A DNA stretch of 64,000 bases from Papaver somniferum (Eukaryota; Streptophyta; Magnoliopsida; Ranunculales; Papaveraceae): NCBI RefSeq assembly GCF_003573695.1, contig NC_039358.1, forward strand, positions 233,443,560 to 233,507,559, read 5' to 3'. The notes under the pieces are model-generated. The model did no database searches, was not told where the DNA came from, and saw only the letters and a list, made by a program, of their open reading frames with translations. Position 1 is the stretch's first letter, and every line of letters starts with the position of its first letter. The translations under genes and the position numbers were made by a program. Shown piece after piece: positions 11,342 to 21,643 of the stretch.

Positions 11342-11781
11342 GTAGCCCCCCTCCTTTTCTTCATTCATCAAAAGTGTTAGAAAGCCAAGAGCATTGAAGA
11401 GATGAGTAGGATCTTTTCCATCATCAAGAACGTATCACGAGGAAAAGTTGTGGATCACCTCAACTGTGTACGAATCATCCATCCAGTATTAATCTTACGC
11501 CATCCGACGGTTAAGATTACATCATTTCTGTACAAATCTCGAGGAATGTTGTAGGAACATTTTTGCTACAACACCATGTTTTATGGTAAAAAGAACAGGG
11601 GTACAGCTAGGAGATTTCCCTTTGCCTTTCTATAACTTGATGTTTAATAGTTTATCGATTAAGCTAGTTTTATTACCCACTTCTAGTAATATCGTTGCGA
11701 GGCAAAGAGTATTTGTGCATAAAAGGCGACAATATTAAATTTCACATTAGAGTCCCGCCTTACAAGGTCTGTTTGCTTTTG
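11342..11781. repeat. Flanking DNA including a duplicated PPR 3'-flank block
   Basis: No gene. From about 11560 (atggtaaaaagaaca, ataacttgatgtttaatag, gcaaagagtat) it matches the sequence after the PPR pseudogene at 15,420-15,545 and the block at 21,530-21,640. These are remnants of the same duplicated segment. Confidence 0.7.
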
Positions 11782-12473
11782 GAGGAATCACTTTTTTTTT
11801 GAAAGTAGCATAGATTACCAAAGGCAGAGAGTTAATCCTTTGATTCAGACTCATTGGAAATCAAATCAGATTGATTTGTTCCTCCGATGACTGAATCTGC
11901 AGAATTGACGCCATCTGTAGTGATTACAACAGAGTTTAAATTACACACATTTTGAGCTTTGACATTGTCTAAAGCCATTGAAGGAATTAAAAACATAGGT
12001 ACATCATTAAACCAAAAGTCTGCTAGATTTTATTTTCTTCCCTTTTTAACTAACACATCAGCCACCTTGTTAGCTCTCCTGTCTATGTGATGAAAACCCA
12101 AAAAAGATACTAGTTTTGTAGCTGCAACCTTGACTTCTTCTAATATTGCTAAACTCTGCCATTGAACTGAAACCTCCTTTCCTTGTAAATAGTTAATGGT
12201 CACTTGATTATCGCCTTCAATGACCAGATTTTGCAGGTTATTTTCTATGGCCTATCTTGTTGTGTGCAAAAGAGCTAGAGCTTCTGTTTCTTCCGCTGTT
12301 GAAGCCCTGAAGATTCCCATTCCTGCTCCCTTTCCTGTACCTAGCCAATTGCGCAACACAAAACCAAAACCTGCATTAGTATCTGTTGACACCCAAAAGG
12401 CATCACAATTTAGTTTAATGTTGTCCCTGCTAGGAAACATCCATTGTATGTTCTTTTTTTTGAGGAATCACTT
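11782..12473 (-). mobile_element. 5'-truncated LINE insertion with target-site duplication
   Basis: A minus-strand LINE 3' fragment, its A tail seen as T7 at 11794-11800 on the plus strand. It is flanked by a perfect 12-bp direct repeat GAGGAATCACTT at 11782-11793 and 12462-12473. The uninterrupted version of this site (GAGAAATCACTT, then TGTTGCTGC) is present in the paralogous block near 15,568. Both the insertion and its polarity are therefore well supported. Confidence 0.88.
12030..12440 (-). pseudogene. LINE RNase H domain, one internal stop
   Basis: Reading 12440 to 12030 on the minus strand gives one continuous RNase H-like (RVT_3) frame of 137 codons. It contains KLNCDAFWVS (first Asp), TAEETEALALLH (Glu), VIEGDNQV (Asp) and RRANKVADVLVKK (last Asp). 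It is interrupted only by a TAG at 12252-12254. It is the C-terminus of a LINE ORF2; all upstream ORF2 domains were lost on insertion by 5' truncation. No host function is implied. Confidence 0.8.
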
Positions 12474-12839
12474 GGTGGAAGATAAAAGTTGCTTTTAATA
12501 TTGCTGCTTGTTTTCTTTCTAAGCATCGAATTCATCATGAACTGGAACGTATCCGCATGCATAATCAGCAAACTAGATGCTACCTAAGTTTGTCTATAAT
12601 TTTCTATTTTTACATACAGTCAGGGTACATAAGGTTGCTTGTTAAGGCTTCTTCTTATTATTCTGAACCAGATGGATATTTCAAGACAGAAAAAAGAACA
12701 TAAAATATATAACCAAAGAGAAATTTTTTTCACATAACCAAAATATAAATTCATTCTTAGTTCAAAAAAGAAGGAAAAAAAATCAGGTTTAATCGACTCC
12801 GAGTCCACGCTCCAAAATTATTTTGCTAAGCCAAGACTA
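12474..12839. repeat. Continuation of duplicated PPR 3'-flank block; no gene
   Basis: TATTGCTGCTTGTTTTCTTT and 'gcatcgaattcatcatgaactggaacgtatc'-type text at 12,495-12,560 match 15,590-15,660. The rest is AT-rich with no credible frame. Confidence 0.6.
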
Positions 12840-13085
12840 TTAATCCTCAAAGGTCCATTCATCTAACGTATGACGTATATATATCCTCTTGTTTTTTTCC
12901 AACCATCCACAAAACCACTTCCTTTGATGCCAAGTCCAACAAGAAACTCCGCGGCCTGGATCAAAATTCAGTAACTGCGCATCCCAAATATTTTTATCTT
13001 CATCACTAGTCTCAACCTCAGCGTGTTTGCTGCAGTAGTCCATCACCTTTGCCAAGATACTGCCGGCTAATTTGCCTGGCCACAT
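12840..13085 (-). pseudogene. SKP1-like gene relic
   Basis: The minus strand encodes a SKP1 dimerisation segment: GSILAKVMDYCSKHAEVETSDEDKNIWDAQLLNFD, close to the canonical 'ILAKVIEYCKKH...D..WD..F'. After that the frame slips, and the next canonical words (LLDLASKEVVLWMVGK) appear in another frame. The N-terminal BTB/POZ-like third is missing; only the usual WxFED-like end remains. SKP1 proteins bridge cullin-1 and F-box proteins in SCF ubiquitin ligases. This copy is truncated and frameshifted and sits tail-out next to the PPR pseudogene, an arrangement repeated at 15.8-16.7 kb. Confidence 0.75.
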
Positions 13086-13372
13086 GATATATCAAACGCA
13101 AAAGCAAAAAGTTGTCATTGCTGGTGAGTTAAAAGCACCCCGAATAAAAGTACGAGCGAAATATCTGGGTGCTTACGTATAGAACAAGAATAAAGTAGTA
13201 CAACTAATTGCTGTGTGACCTAAATTCATAATCTGAAATTTTACTCGGAAAAGAATCAAAAGTCTGAAAACAATGGAGAATGGGTTTGATTAGCTTCAAA
13301 TCTTAAATTCAACCCGTCATCTCTATTAGCTCTGCTTGCCACCCCCAAAATACTCAAAAGTTCTCATAAGAA
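13086..13372. other. Intergenic, shared upstream region of SKP1-like relic and PPR
   Basis: 287 bp between divergent gene bodies. No clear TATA box or other motif is recognised. Confidence 0.4.
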
Positions 13373-15269
13373 ATGAATTTGGGTCGGAGATTACTGCAGC
13401 TACTAGATTCAAGAGCAGCAGGAGGTAATTATTTTCACAATTCATTTATACTGAATCATCATAATATTGTGAGATATCATTATTATGCTTCTGCTGATGA
13501 TTATAGTATATCACAACTTGAGCATTTTGTGACGGATGAGTGTAAATCTGGAAGAATCAGGAATCTTGATGATGGGTTGAAATACTTCGATCAACTGATT
13601 TCGGAGAGACCATTACCATCTAATGATACATTTAATCATGTACTGGGGTCATTATCAAAGATTAGATGCTACTTAGATGTCATTTTGTTGTATAAGAAGA
13701 TGAATTTAGTTGGGGTTCAGCCAAGTATTTATACATTGAGCATTTTGATAAATTGCTGTTGTCGTTTAGGAAAAGTTGATCATGGGTTTTGTTTTCTTGG
13801 AGAGATTATTAAGAGAGGTCATCATCCTGACACTATCACTTTCACTACACTCATTAAAGGGTTGTGTCTACAAGGGAAGATTGATCATGCAATCAAAGTG
13901 TTCGACAGAATGACTGAGATGGGTAATCAACCTGATGCTGTTACATGCAATACGCTTATACATGGACTGTGTGGAACTGGTCAAGTGGATCCTGCTCTCA
14001 AGTTAATAAACAACATGTTGAAATGGAATTGCAGACCAAATGTTGTTTCATATAATACCATTTTAGATACTCTTTGTAAAGGAGGTTTACTTGATGAAGC
14101 TTTGGTTCTCTTCTCGGAAATGCTCAACGATTCGAATGCTGTGCCCGATGTATTTCCTTACAGTATTTTGATTAACGGGTTTGGGAATTCAGGCCGGTTA
14201 AAGGAGGCAAACAAACTCTTTGACGAGATGGTTAGTAGAGGAATGTATGCAGATGTAAAGCTTTATACTTCTTTAGTTCACCTTCATTGCCTACATGGTC
14301 AACAGGAACAAGCAAGAAGATACTTTGATGAAATGATGGATCAAGGGATTCCACCCGATAGGGTAACTTTTAGTATCTTAATAGATTCAATTGTAAAGAT
14401 GGGATAACGGAAGATGCTTGGGGGTTATTTAAACTGATGGACAAGATAAACTTACAACCGGATCAGATTACTTATAATTCAATGATGGATGGTCTGTGTT
14501 TAGTAGGTCGTTTGCAACATGCGGTGAAACTGTTTGACTCGATGATAGATAGGGGCATTCAGCCAGATGTTTTCTGTTGCAATGTATTAATCAATGGGTA
14601 TTGTAAGAATTATAAGTTGGATGCAGCTGTGCAACTTTTCCAGAAAATGAAACAAAATGGATTGAAACCCACAACAATCACCTTCAGTATATTGTTAAGG
14701 GGATTATACCAGGATGGAAGAATGAAGACTGCTCAGAAGTTTCTTAATGAGATGCAATCTTTTGGTCAATCTCCAGATGAAGTTACATACGGTACAATTT
14801 TGGATGGTCTCTGCAAGAATGGGAAAATTATGGAGGCAATAGAATTGTTTGAATCCTTGGAGGGTACTGGTATCTTAATTGATACTCAGATGTACAATAT
14901 TCTTATTCATGGTTTTTGTCAGGCTGGTAAATTGGAAGATGCAATGGAACTGTTTAATGAGATTCCAGAAAAGGGATAGCTCCTAGTGTAGTAACGTATA
15001 CCACTATGATAAATGGCTTATTTGACAACAGGATGTTCTTGGAGGCTAACAAATTGATCATCGAAATGGAAGAGAAAGGTTTTTTATCGGATTCTATAGC
15101 CTTTAATATTATCATCAAGGGTTTTCTAGGAGGGAAGGAGACCGAGGAGGCATTACAATTTCTTCGCAAGATGCGGGAAAGAAAATTTGTACCAAGTGAT
15201 TCTGTTGTTTCCTTGTTAATAAAAACTCTCTCAACTGATGAACTGAAAAATCTAGCGCTAGTTTTGTGA
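13373..15269 (+). pseudogene. Rf-like P-class PPR protein, two frameshifts
   Basis: The first 344 codons start with an Arg/Leu-rich presequence (MNLGRRLLQLLDSRAAGG) suggesting organelle import. Tandem 35-residue P-type PPR motifs follow, for example 'YTLSILINCCCRLGKVDHG', 'TFTTLIKGLCLQGKIDHA' and 'TCNTLIHGLCGTGQVDPA'. PPR proteins of this restorer-of-fertility-like group bind organellar RNA. A one-base deletion at about 14389 and another at about 14974 shift the frame. Comparison with the copy at 43.46 kb shows which bases are missing. Across three frames the array reaches DELKNLALVL at 15269, about 632 codons in all, a normal length for the family. Frameshifts and upstream repeats suggest a recent pseudogene. 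Confidence 0.88.
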
Positions 15270-15763
15270 GACCTTGAAGTTGTTGGTGTAAGAGTCTCAA
15301 TTTATTTTTGACTATATCAAGTTTCTATTAGCTTTTCCCTGTCTTTATCTAGTCTTTCTGATAAGGGATCCTGTTCTTTTGGTTCAAAATTCTTGCCTCA
15401 GGTGTCCTGCAATCTTTGATATGTAGCCTCATCAACGCTGGATAAAGTTACCCATTTAATAGTTTAGCCGTAACGCTAGTTTGATTGTCTTTGTCTGCTT
15501 CTTGGAATGTTGTTGTGAAGCAAAGAGTATCCCTGCTTCAAGGTCTATTTGTATTATGAGCTGGTTTTAGAGAAATCACTTGTTAGCTTTTGATGTTGCT
15601 GCTTGTTTTCTTTATAAGCATCCAATTTATCATCAACTGAAACGTATCAGCGTGCATAGTTAACAATCTATATACTAAAAAAACAACAGAAATATCTAAC
15701 CAAAGAGGAAATTTACAAATTCATTCTCTGATCGCCTTCTACTCCACGCTGCAAAACGAACCT
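15270..15763. repeat. PPR 3' flank, reference copy of duplicated block
   Basis: No gene. 15,405-15,670 is the uninterrupted version of the block found at 11,560-12,570 (LINE-interrupted) and 21,481-21,643 (LTR-interrupted). It lacks about 70 bp present in the other two between 15,455 and 15,461. Confidence 0.65.
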
Positions 15764-16332
15764 CCTCCTCTTCTTCTTCTTCTTCTTCATCATCTTCAGG
15801 GTTGAATGCACGATGTATTTCCTCTGGAGTTTTACCATACGATGTATTTTGCTAAGACGATTTATCCTCAAAGGTCCATGCATCTACTGTACGAATCTCC
15901 TCCTCTTCTTCTTCATCATCTTCAGGGTTGAATAAACGATGTATATCCTCTGGAGTTTTACCGACCATCCACATAGCCACTTTCTTTGATGCCAAGTCCA
16001 ACAAGCCCTTAATGTTAAGAAAATCCGCAGCCTGGATCATGTCAAGTACTACTAATTGAGAATTTGTCCTAAAATCAAAATCCAGGAACTGCGCATCCCA
16101 ATCTTTTTATCTTCATCAGCAGCCTCAACCTCAGCGTGTTTGCTGCAGTAGTCGATCACCTTTGCCAAGATACTGCCTGTGATGGAGGTCAAAGGAATAA
16201 CGATATTCTCAGTCTCGTTATCAACTATCATGTGCTCAAGGGTTTTAGATTGCAACGCGACTGCCTCCTCGATGACAAAGTCTGTTCGTCAGAACTCTTT
16301 AAAGTAATCATCTTCGCCGGTGCTGCCGACAT
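15764..16332 (-). pseudogene. SKP1-like gene, two one-base deletions and duplicated tail
   Basis: The coding part runs from ATG at 16332 to the stop at 15852. Starting MSAAPAKMITLKSSDEQ, it shows the SKP1 N-terminus, then the QSKTLEHMIVD and GSILAKVIDYCSKH segments, AADFLNIKGLLDLASKKVA and a WTFED end. Single-base deletions near 16286 and 16105 split it over three frames. The SKP1 core would bind cullin-1 (N-terminal half) and F-box proteins (C-terminal half). The last part of the coding region (about 15893-15975, with the acidic Glu/Asp run) is repeated imperfectly downstream at 15764-15846. It lies head-to-head with the RRM-like gene that starts at 16690. Confidence 0.82.
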
Positions 16333-16689
16333 GGTGATAATCGCAGTACTAGAAAGTATGTTTATACAAGCTACTAGTACATATGGATTTTCCTTTTTTG
16401 GACTCCGATTCTAATTAAAGTAGGACGAGCGATCCCTGTCAAGTCCCATACCCGCAATTGCATCTACCGATATGTCTTGAACTGAAGAAGCACAAATCTT
16501 TTCGCATTTATCTTTTTCTCACCAAGAGTCGCGTCTCTTGGCAAAAGACATCTCCAAGAGTCATAATAGTGCCTATAAATTGTGTCGAACCCCAAACACA
16601 TATTCCACATCCCTTAGCGTTTTTACTCATCATCATCTCGTTCGATAAATCCATTATCCATCATCCATATCTCTTCCGCTATCATCGTA
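16333..16689. promoter_or_regulatory. Divergent upstream region with TATA box for the RRM-like gene
   Basis: 357 bp between a minus-strand SKP1-like pseudogene and the plus-strand RRM-like gene. A TATAAAT at 16574-16580 lies about 115 bp before the ATG at 16690, a suitable distance for a plant core promoter plus short leader. Confidence 0.5.
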
Positions 16690-17609
16690 ATGGCTGATAA
16701 CGTTACTGCAGTGGATATCAAAAACGCCTATCCAGATGAGAGAGTGTTGTATCGGAGGCTAGTACGTGATAGTGGCAGGGAGATAGTTATAACAATGCAG
16801 GCAATAGCACTGTGGATTTTCCTTGAAGGCATGGGATTTCCGAATCTGGTACAAAAGCTTCTTAATACTCATGAAATGGTGGTAAACAAGATCTTGGATG
16901 AAGCACAAAACTGTCTCGGATGGGTTCAGTCGGTTACATCGCCTGCACCGGCGGCTAATCTCTCTGACATGCCATTAACTGAAGGCATAGTGGGTGGTAA
17001 GTCGATCAATTTGATGTTGGTATATGCGAACAGGACGCATGTGATAACTAAAGTGAATGAAACCGTCTTCGGATCCTTTGCCATCGCTTTTGATGACATC
17101 ATTCAAGAGGTTTCAGGCATGAGCTTTACGGAATTGAACGTTCTTCCTTTACTGCAAGATCTGCATGAGGGCGACGCAGAACAAGCAGCACCTGCTGTTA
17201 ATGAACCCTCTGCGTATTCTTCTGTTCTTCCAAATCTACCAGAAAGCAAGCGTGCAATATTCTGTACGTTCACACGAGAATATGCCGTTCAACAAAAGGA
17301 ACTTGAAAGTTTCTTGGAAAGGTAATAATCTTACTCAAGATAATTATTCATAAAATTTTCTTTTATTAATTAATCATCTTCTGTGTCTTATTATTCATAA
17401 AATTCACTTTACACTACAGATCGTTTGGTAAAGGGTGTATCGAGAAAATTACAATGCAGCAAGTTCCAGGTAATGAGCATCCATCGTGGGCATCCATAAT
17501 TTTCTATTCGGATATCCCTGTCCTTGCAATCATGCAAGGGAAAGAAACGGCAGCAATAAGTGTAAATGGGAAACACGTTTGGGCTGGAAGCCTGGAAAAG
17601 AATGGTTAA
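16690..17609 (+). CDS. RRM-like plant protein of unknown function, two exons
   Basis: Exons 16690-17321 and 17420-17609, joined by a GT-AG phase-2 intron (AAAG|GTAATAATC ... ACTACAG|ATCG); together 273 codons with no stop. The N-terminal part (VDIKNAYPDERVLYRRLV, then ITMQAIALWIFLEGMGFPN) resembles an uncharacterised angiosperm family that ends in an RRM-like fold. The second exon matches that fold: IEKITMQQVPGNEHPSWASI and INGKHVWA-like 'VNGKHVWAG'. Family members usually end WARKY.., whereas here the last residues are GSLEKNG, so the tail is altered. RNA binding is plausible but unproven. A second, truncated copy lies at 46.78-47.06 kb. Apart from the SKP1-like gene at 47.8 kb this is the only intact host gene in the window. 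Confidence 0.72.
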
Positions 17610-17912
17610 TGAATCTTACGATCCAGGGGTTTGATGCGAAGATGCATTTCGAAGATCAACAATACAATGTTTCTTTTTTCTTTTTGTTTCACCATTTTGT
17701 TTTGGGTACAATAAAACTAGCAGTTTTTGGGCTGTTTTTGTTCAGTGGATGAACCTTTAATTTATCAGTTATCAATCAACATAACTCCTATTTTGTTCTC
17801 TCGCATTTTCTTAGTTGTCATAAAACCTAAATATATGGCTGCCTAAACGAATCATATATAGAAGAAAACAAACTAAAAGTCCGTGTCAAAAAATAATCAG
17901 TACACATTAATA
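17610..17912. repeat. 3' flank of the RRM-like gene, duplicated at 43.3 kb
   Basis: The stretch 17,746-17,835 (GATGAACCTTTAATTTATCA, then 'gttatcaatcaa') is also present at 43,298-43,385, where it is fused to the middle of a PPR gene. Confidence 0.65.
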
Positions 17913-19759
17913 TTAATATTCTGGAAAGGGAACTACACGTAAGAGCTGCGAAAGTTCTTCAACCCTGTAGTAATCTTTTTGTTCTTTCCAAACAAATGTA
18001 CCAGAGTTAACTGAAATTAGACTCTCCACATAAGCCTCCATCCCTTGGATATTCTTCGTGTATTCATACCCTCTACTAGAGGTGTAAAACGTGCCGGCCC
18101 AGCACAACCCGGCACACAAAGTCGCATGTTTCACGTGCCATGTGTCGTGCTGGACTGTGCCAACGATTTAAACGTGATGTGCAGTGCTGTGTTTTATTAG
18201 TCAAAAGCTAGGCACAACATAGCCCACGGACACAACACGTGCTGTGTCGTGCTGATACATGTGCTATAAACAATTTGAGATCACTTAATTGTATACATTA
18301 AGTCGGACATTATCACGATATCTACATATAATTTGAAATTATTTCAATAAAAAGAAATATCGAACCAAATATAAAATTGGATCATTGTCATGTGAATTAA
18401 TGTTCTAGTCAAGTATATATACACAAAATGTGATATATTATACCTTGTTATATTATGTATTTGTACATGTTATGACGTGCTTTCTTAACGTGTTGTGCTG
18501 GATTGGGCCACGTACTTATCCGTGCCGCGTGTTGTGCTGTGCTATTGTGCTGATTAGACTAACCCAACACAGCCCACGAAACTAACGTGATATGTCGTGC
18601 TGGGCTGAGTTGGGCTGTGCTCGTGCTGGCACAACCCAATTTACACCTCTACCCTCTCTTGTGTTGACATAATCTCTCATCCTCCTCATTTATAATCTCC
18701 ACATAAGCCTTTATTATATTCCCTCTTGTATTTTCATCCACGTGAATTTTCACAATATCAACCCTTTCACGATAACTATCCTTCACATTATCTCTAATAG
18801 GATTTCGCCATCCTTTAAAGATACAGCTCTCCTTATGTATTTACAGGCCATTGTCACTGTCCCCTTAAGTGTTCTTAAGTTGAACACTTTAGACCAACTC
18901 TCTCTCACTCCATAATGTTTCATCTCCCATATCTCAAATTTAGTATCGGAAACACTACAAAGCTAGCAAAGGCGACCTCTCAACAAATTTGTAACCGAAA
19001 TCGTCCATATATTCAGGTTGTGGTATTTCTTCCATATCCATAGAAATTAAGAGTTGTGGTGGTTTCCACTCCTTACTTGTACGAAACTTTGCAAACCAGT
19101 GGACAGCTCCATTTAGAACCACCCCATGCTTTACGCCGCTAATTTGATAAGGATTGTAAGAATAATAGTTTTCCCATGAATCAGAACCTAAAGTGTTTAT
19201 CTCAACTTGAGAAACATCCGTACGTGGTTGACAGTAAATCGAAACAAACATGTAATCACAAGCTTTGAAATCATAGACAAACCCCAAACATCGGTTCTCA
19301 AACTCAAACGGCGATCTTATTACTCTATACTCTCCGGTACATGGATTCCAGACGTCAAAAATATAACCAGCATGGGATGCGCAAATCAAACCATTACAAC
19401 TACTCAGAATTGTAATACCGTCACCTCCACGTTCACAGGGCTTCTCCTGGAATGGGTACATAATCTTTACAACATCCTCACTAAATATCTATGATTTCGA
19501 TTCTACGTTTTTGTCTAATAATTTCTGGGAGCATAGTAATCACCAAAACACCCTCATGGATCCTAGACGTTACATAATATGCTGTTTCTCTTGGTTTGGT
19601 TACAAGTAGTCTAAAATTTTCATGTTTAATATCATAATTATGTTTTATACTACAAAATTCACGATCAAGTAATTTATACCATGACTTGCATACGCACCGG
19701 CATCTTACGATAGAAAAAAGAGTAGACTGTAGGATCAAGCAAGAGAGAGGAGAGCACAT
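17913..19759 (-). pseudogene. F-box protein (FBA type), split by a hAT MITE
   Basis: On the minus strand a degenerate F-box (FSIVRCRCVCKSWYKLLDRE) at 19759-19481 is followed after a frame change by the F-box-associated domain at 19461-18955. That domain includes ITILSSCNGLICASHAG, FDVWNPCTGEYRVI and LNGAVHWFAK. Further pieces (SDTKFEIWEMKHYGV, near 18925) lie in shifted frames. The last piece, MEAYVESLISVNSGTFVW at 18040-17985, lies beyond the MITE inserted at 18077-18651. F-box proteins select substrates for SCF ubiquitin ligases. The first F-box Leu-Pro segment is degraded, several stops are present and the gene is physically split, so it is dead. Confidence 0.82.
18077..18651. mobile_element. 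hAT-type MITE
   Basis: Terminal inverted repeat TAGAGGTGTAAA at 18077-18088, with its complement ending at 18651. The flanking 8-bp sites are CCCTCTAC and CCCTCTCT (6 of 8 identical), the length produced by hAT transposases. The interior carries repeated GTGCTG and AGCACA words in both orientations and no open frame, so it is non-autonomous. It interrupts the F-box coding sequence. Confidence 0.75.
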
Positions 19760-20290
19760 GCAGAAGCAATAAAACGGCTACATTGATAATCAATTCGATG
19801 TATAATTCAGTGGCTCAATAGCCTACTTATAATCTCAGAAACTTTCAAAGAAAACTTTCCTAACAAAGATTTATAGTCTCACAAACTTTCAAAGAAAACT
19901 TTCCTAACAAAGATAAAACTCTAAACAAAGACACTTTCCTAACATAAACCAAACTCTAAATAGAACTCTTTCAGAACTCTCTAGAACTCAAACATCTTGC
20001 TTCTCAAGTAAGCTCGTCTTCCAAATATGACACGCTTTGTCAACTCTTCCTGTTGATCCAACTTGACTGCGTCAACTCCAGCAGTTGATCCATACTCTTC
20101 TTCATACTGTGTCAACAACACTTGTTGATCCACTCAGACTATGTCAACTCTCATAGTTGATCCACAAACCAAATCACCGTATCTTGGTTTAACTTCCGAC
20201 ATAGACTAATGATAATTTTGATGATTAAATCTCTGGTAAGGTTTTACATTGATATTCTTCACACTTCTCTAGTTCCAACCCTAGATCACA

Positions 20291-20294
<4 letters not shown>
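19760..20294. repeat. Non-coding repetitive stretch with tandem units
   Basis: No gene. A roughly 42-bp unit (AACTTTCAAAGAAAACTTTC core) is repeated at 19,845 and 19,886. GTCAAC ... GTTGATCC units occur four times at 20,038-20,165. It may be an LTR relic. Confidence 0.5.

Positions 20295-20350
<56 letters not shown>
20295..20350. repeat. (AT)28 microsatellite
   Basis: Uninterrupted AT dinucleotide run of 56 bp. Confidence 0.97.
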
Positions 20351-20354
<4 letters not shown>

Positions 20355-20399
20355 AAAGTACTTTGAGCACTGCCCTCCAACCAAATATCAGTCAGAAAA

Positions 20400-21220
20400 G
20401 TATTTTGATGAAAGTGCCTTCCTATCTCTCTGTGGTATATTTATGAAGGCTTAGAATTTACAAAATTGATTATACAAAATCATACAGAAATTTTTTGAAA
20501 ATTTCTTTTACCCAAAAACGGTTTATATGGACATGAAGATCGATCGATTATACAAAATCGATTTATATGTACATGAACATAAACCGATTTTAGGTAAGAT
20601 AAATAATTTTGATCAGTAAATTATGTGTTGTTGAGCATAAAATAAAACTAGAATTCATTATGCTCCATATATATATTCGAGTTACGAATGAGTATGATTT
20701 CATACTCATTTCAGATGGTTTGAGAAGTTATACACTCTCAATTCGAGTATAAAATTATAACCATTTTCAAATTGGTTGTAAAATCATACGCATTTTCAAT
20801 TAGGGTATAAAACTATTTTCATTTGTACTCGAACTGAAATCGAGTATGATTTCATGCTCATTTTAATTCTATGATCAAATATTAACTGAAAATAATGGGT
20901 TAACCAAAATCGGTTTACCCGATATACACATAAAAAATGATTCCTGATATTGAATAATAGGAATCGGTTTATAAAAGGTCTCATGTAATCTGATTCTAAC
21001 CAAAAAAGATAACATAAAAACAGTAATCTCTTCCATACCAGAATCAGGTTATGTGGGCATTAACGTAAACCTATTCGTTCACTTTTCTCCAGCTAGAATG
21101 CCATCCATAATAATCGGTCTCTGTGGGCATGAACAAAAACGGTTTCTAAATGAAATCGGTTTATATGTACGTTGACGTAGACCGATTCCCAGAAAACGTT
21201 GATTTCAAAAATCGGGTTTT
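20400..21220. repeat. Cluster of AATCGGTTTA / TAAACCGATT inverted words
   Basis: At least six degenerate copies of an interrupted palindrome occur: AATCGGTTTA, spacer of about 12-16 bases, TAAACCGATT. They lie near 20,520, 20,557, 20,913, 21,045, 21,112 and 21,157. A second inverted word (GAGTATGATTTCATACTC-like) occurs at 20,690 and 20,840. No coding frame is visible. Confidence 0.7.
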
Positions 21221-21480
21221 TAGTGATTGCATGCTATTGAAACCTACTCTAGGTGATTGGATTGATAGAAAATTACCTCATTCGAGCTAAAATGAAAAAA
21301 TACTTACTTTAAGGGATTGGGTGATTATCGAAAATGTTTTTGTTTGAAAATTAAAAAAAAAAAAAGAAAAAAAAAAGAGAAGAATAATCGGTTGAATTGG
21401 AGTGGATGAAGAATAATCTGGGATTCTGCCTCCAAACGTCGGAAATCTTACAAAAACGAACTATACATCGGAAATAATAA
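21221..21480. other. AT-rich, no gene seen
   Basis: Contains A-rich runs at 21,351-21,378. No feature is recognised. Confidence 0.4.
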
Positions 21481-21643
21481 AAATATCTGTCCTGCAATCT
21501 CTAATATGTAGCCTCATCAACGCTGGATATAGTTACTCATTTTCCATGTTCGATGGTAAAAAGAACAAGGGTACAACTTGGAGATTGGCCTTGGCCTTTA
21601 TATAACTTGATGTTTAATAGTTTAGTCGTAATGTTATTTATAT
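21481..21643. repeat. Third copy of the PPR 3'-flank block
   Basis: Matches 15,405-15,475 and 11,560-11,660 (CTCATCAACGCTGGATA, atggtaaaaagaaca, ataacttgatgtttaatag). It ends where the LTR-like sequence begins at 21,644. Confidence 0.7.
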
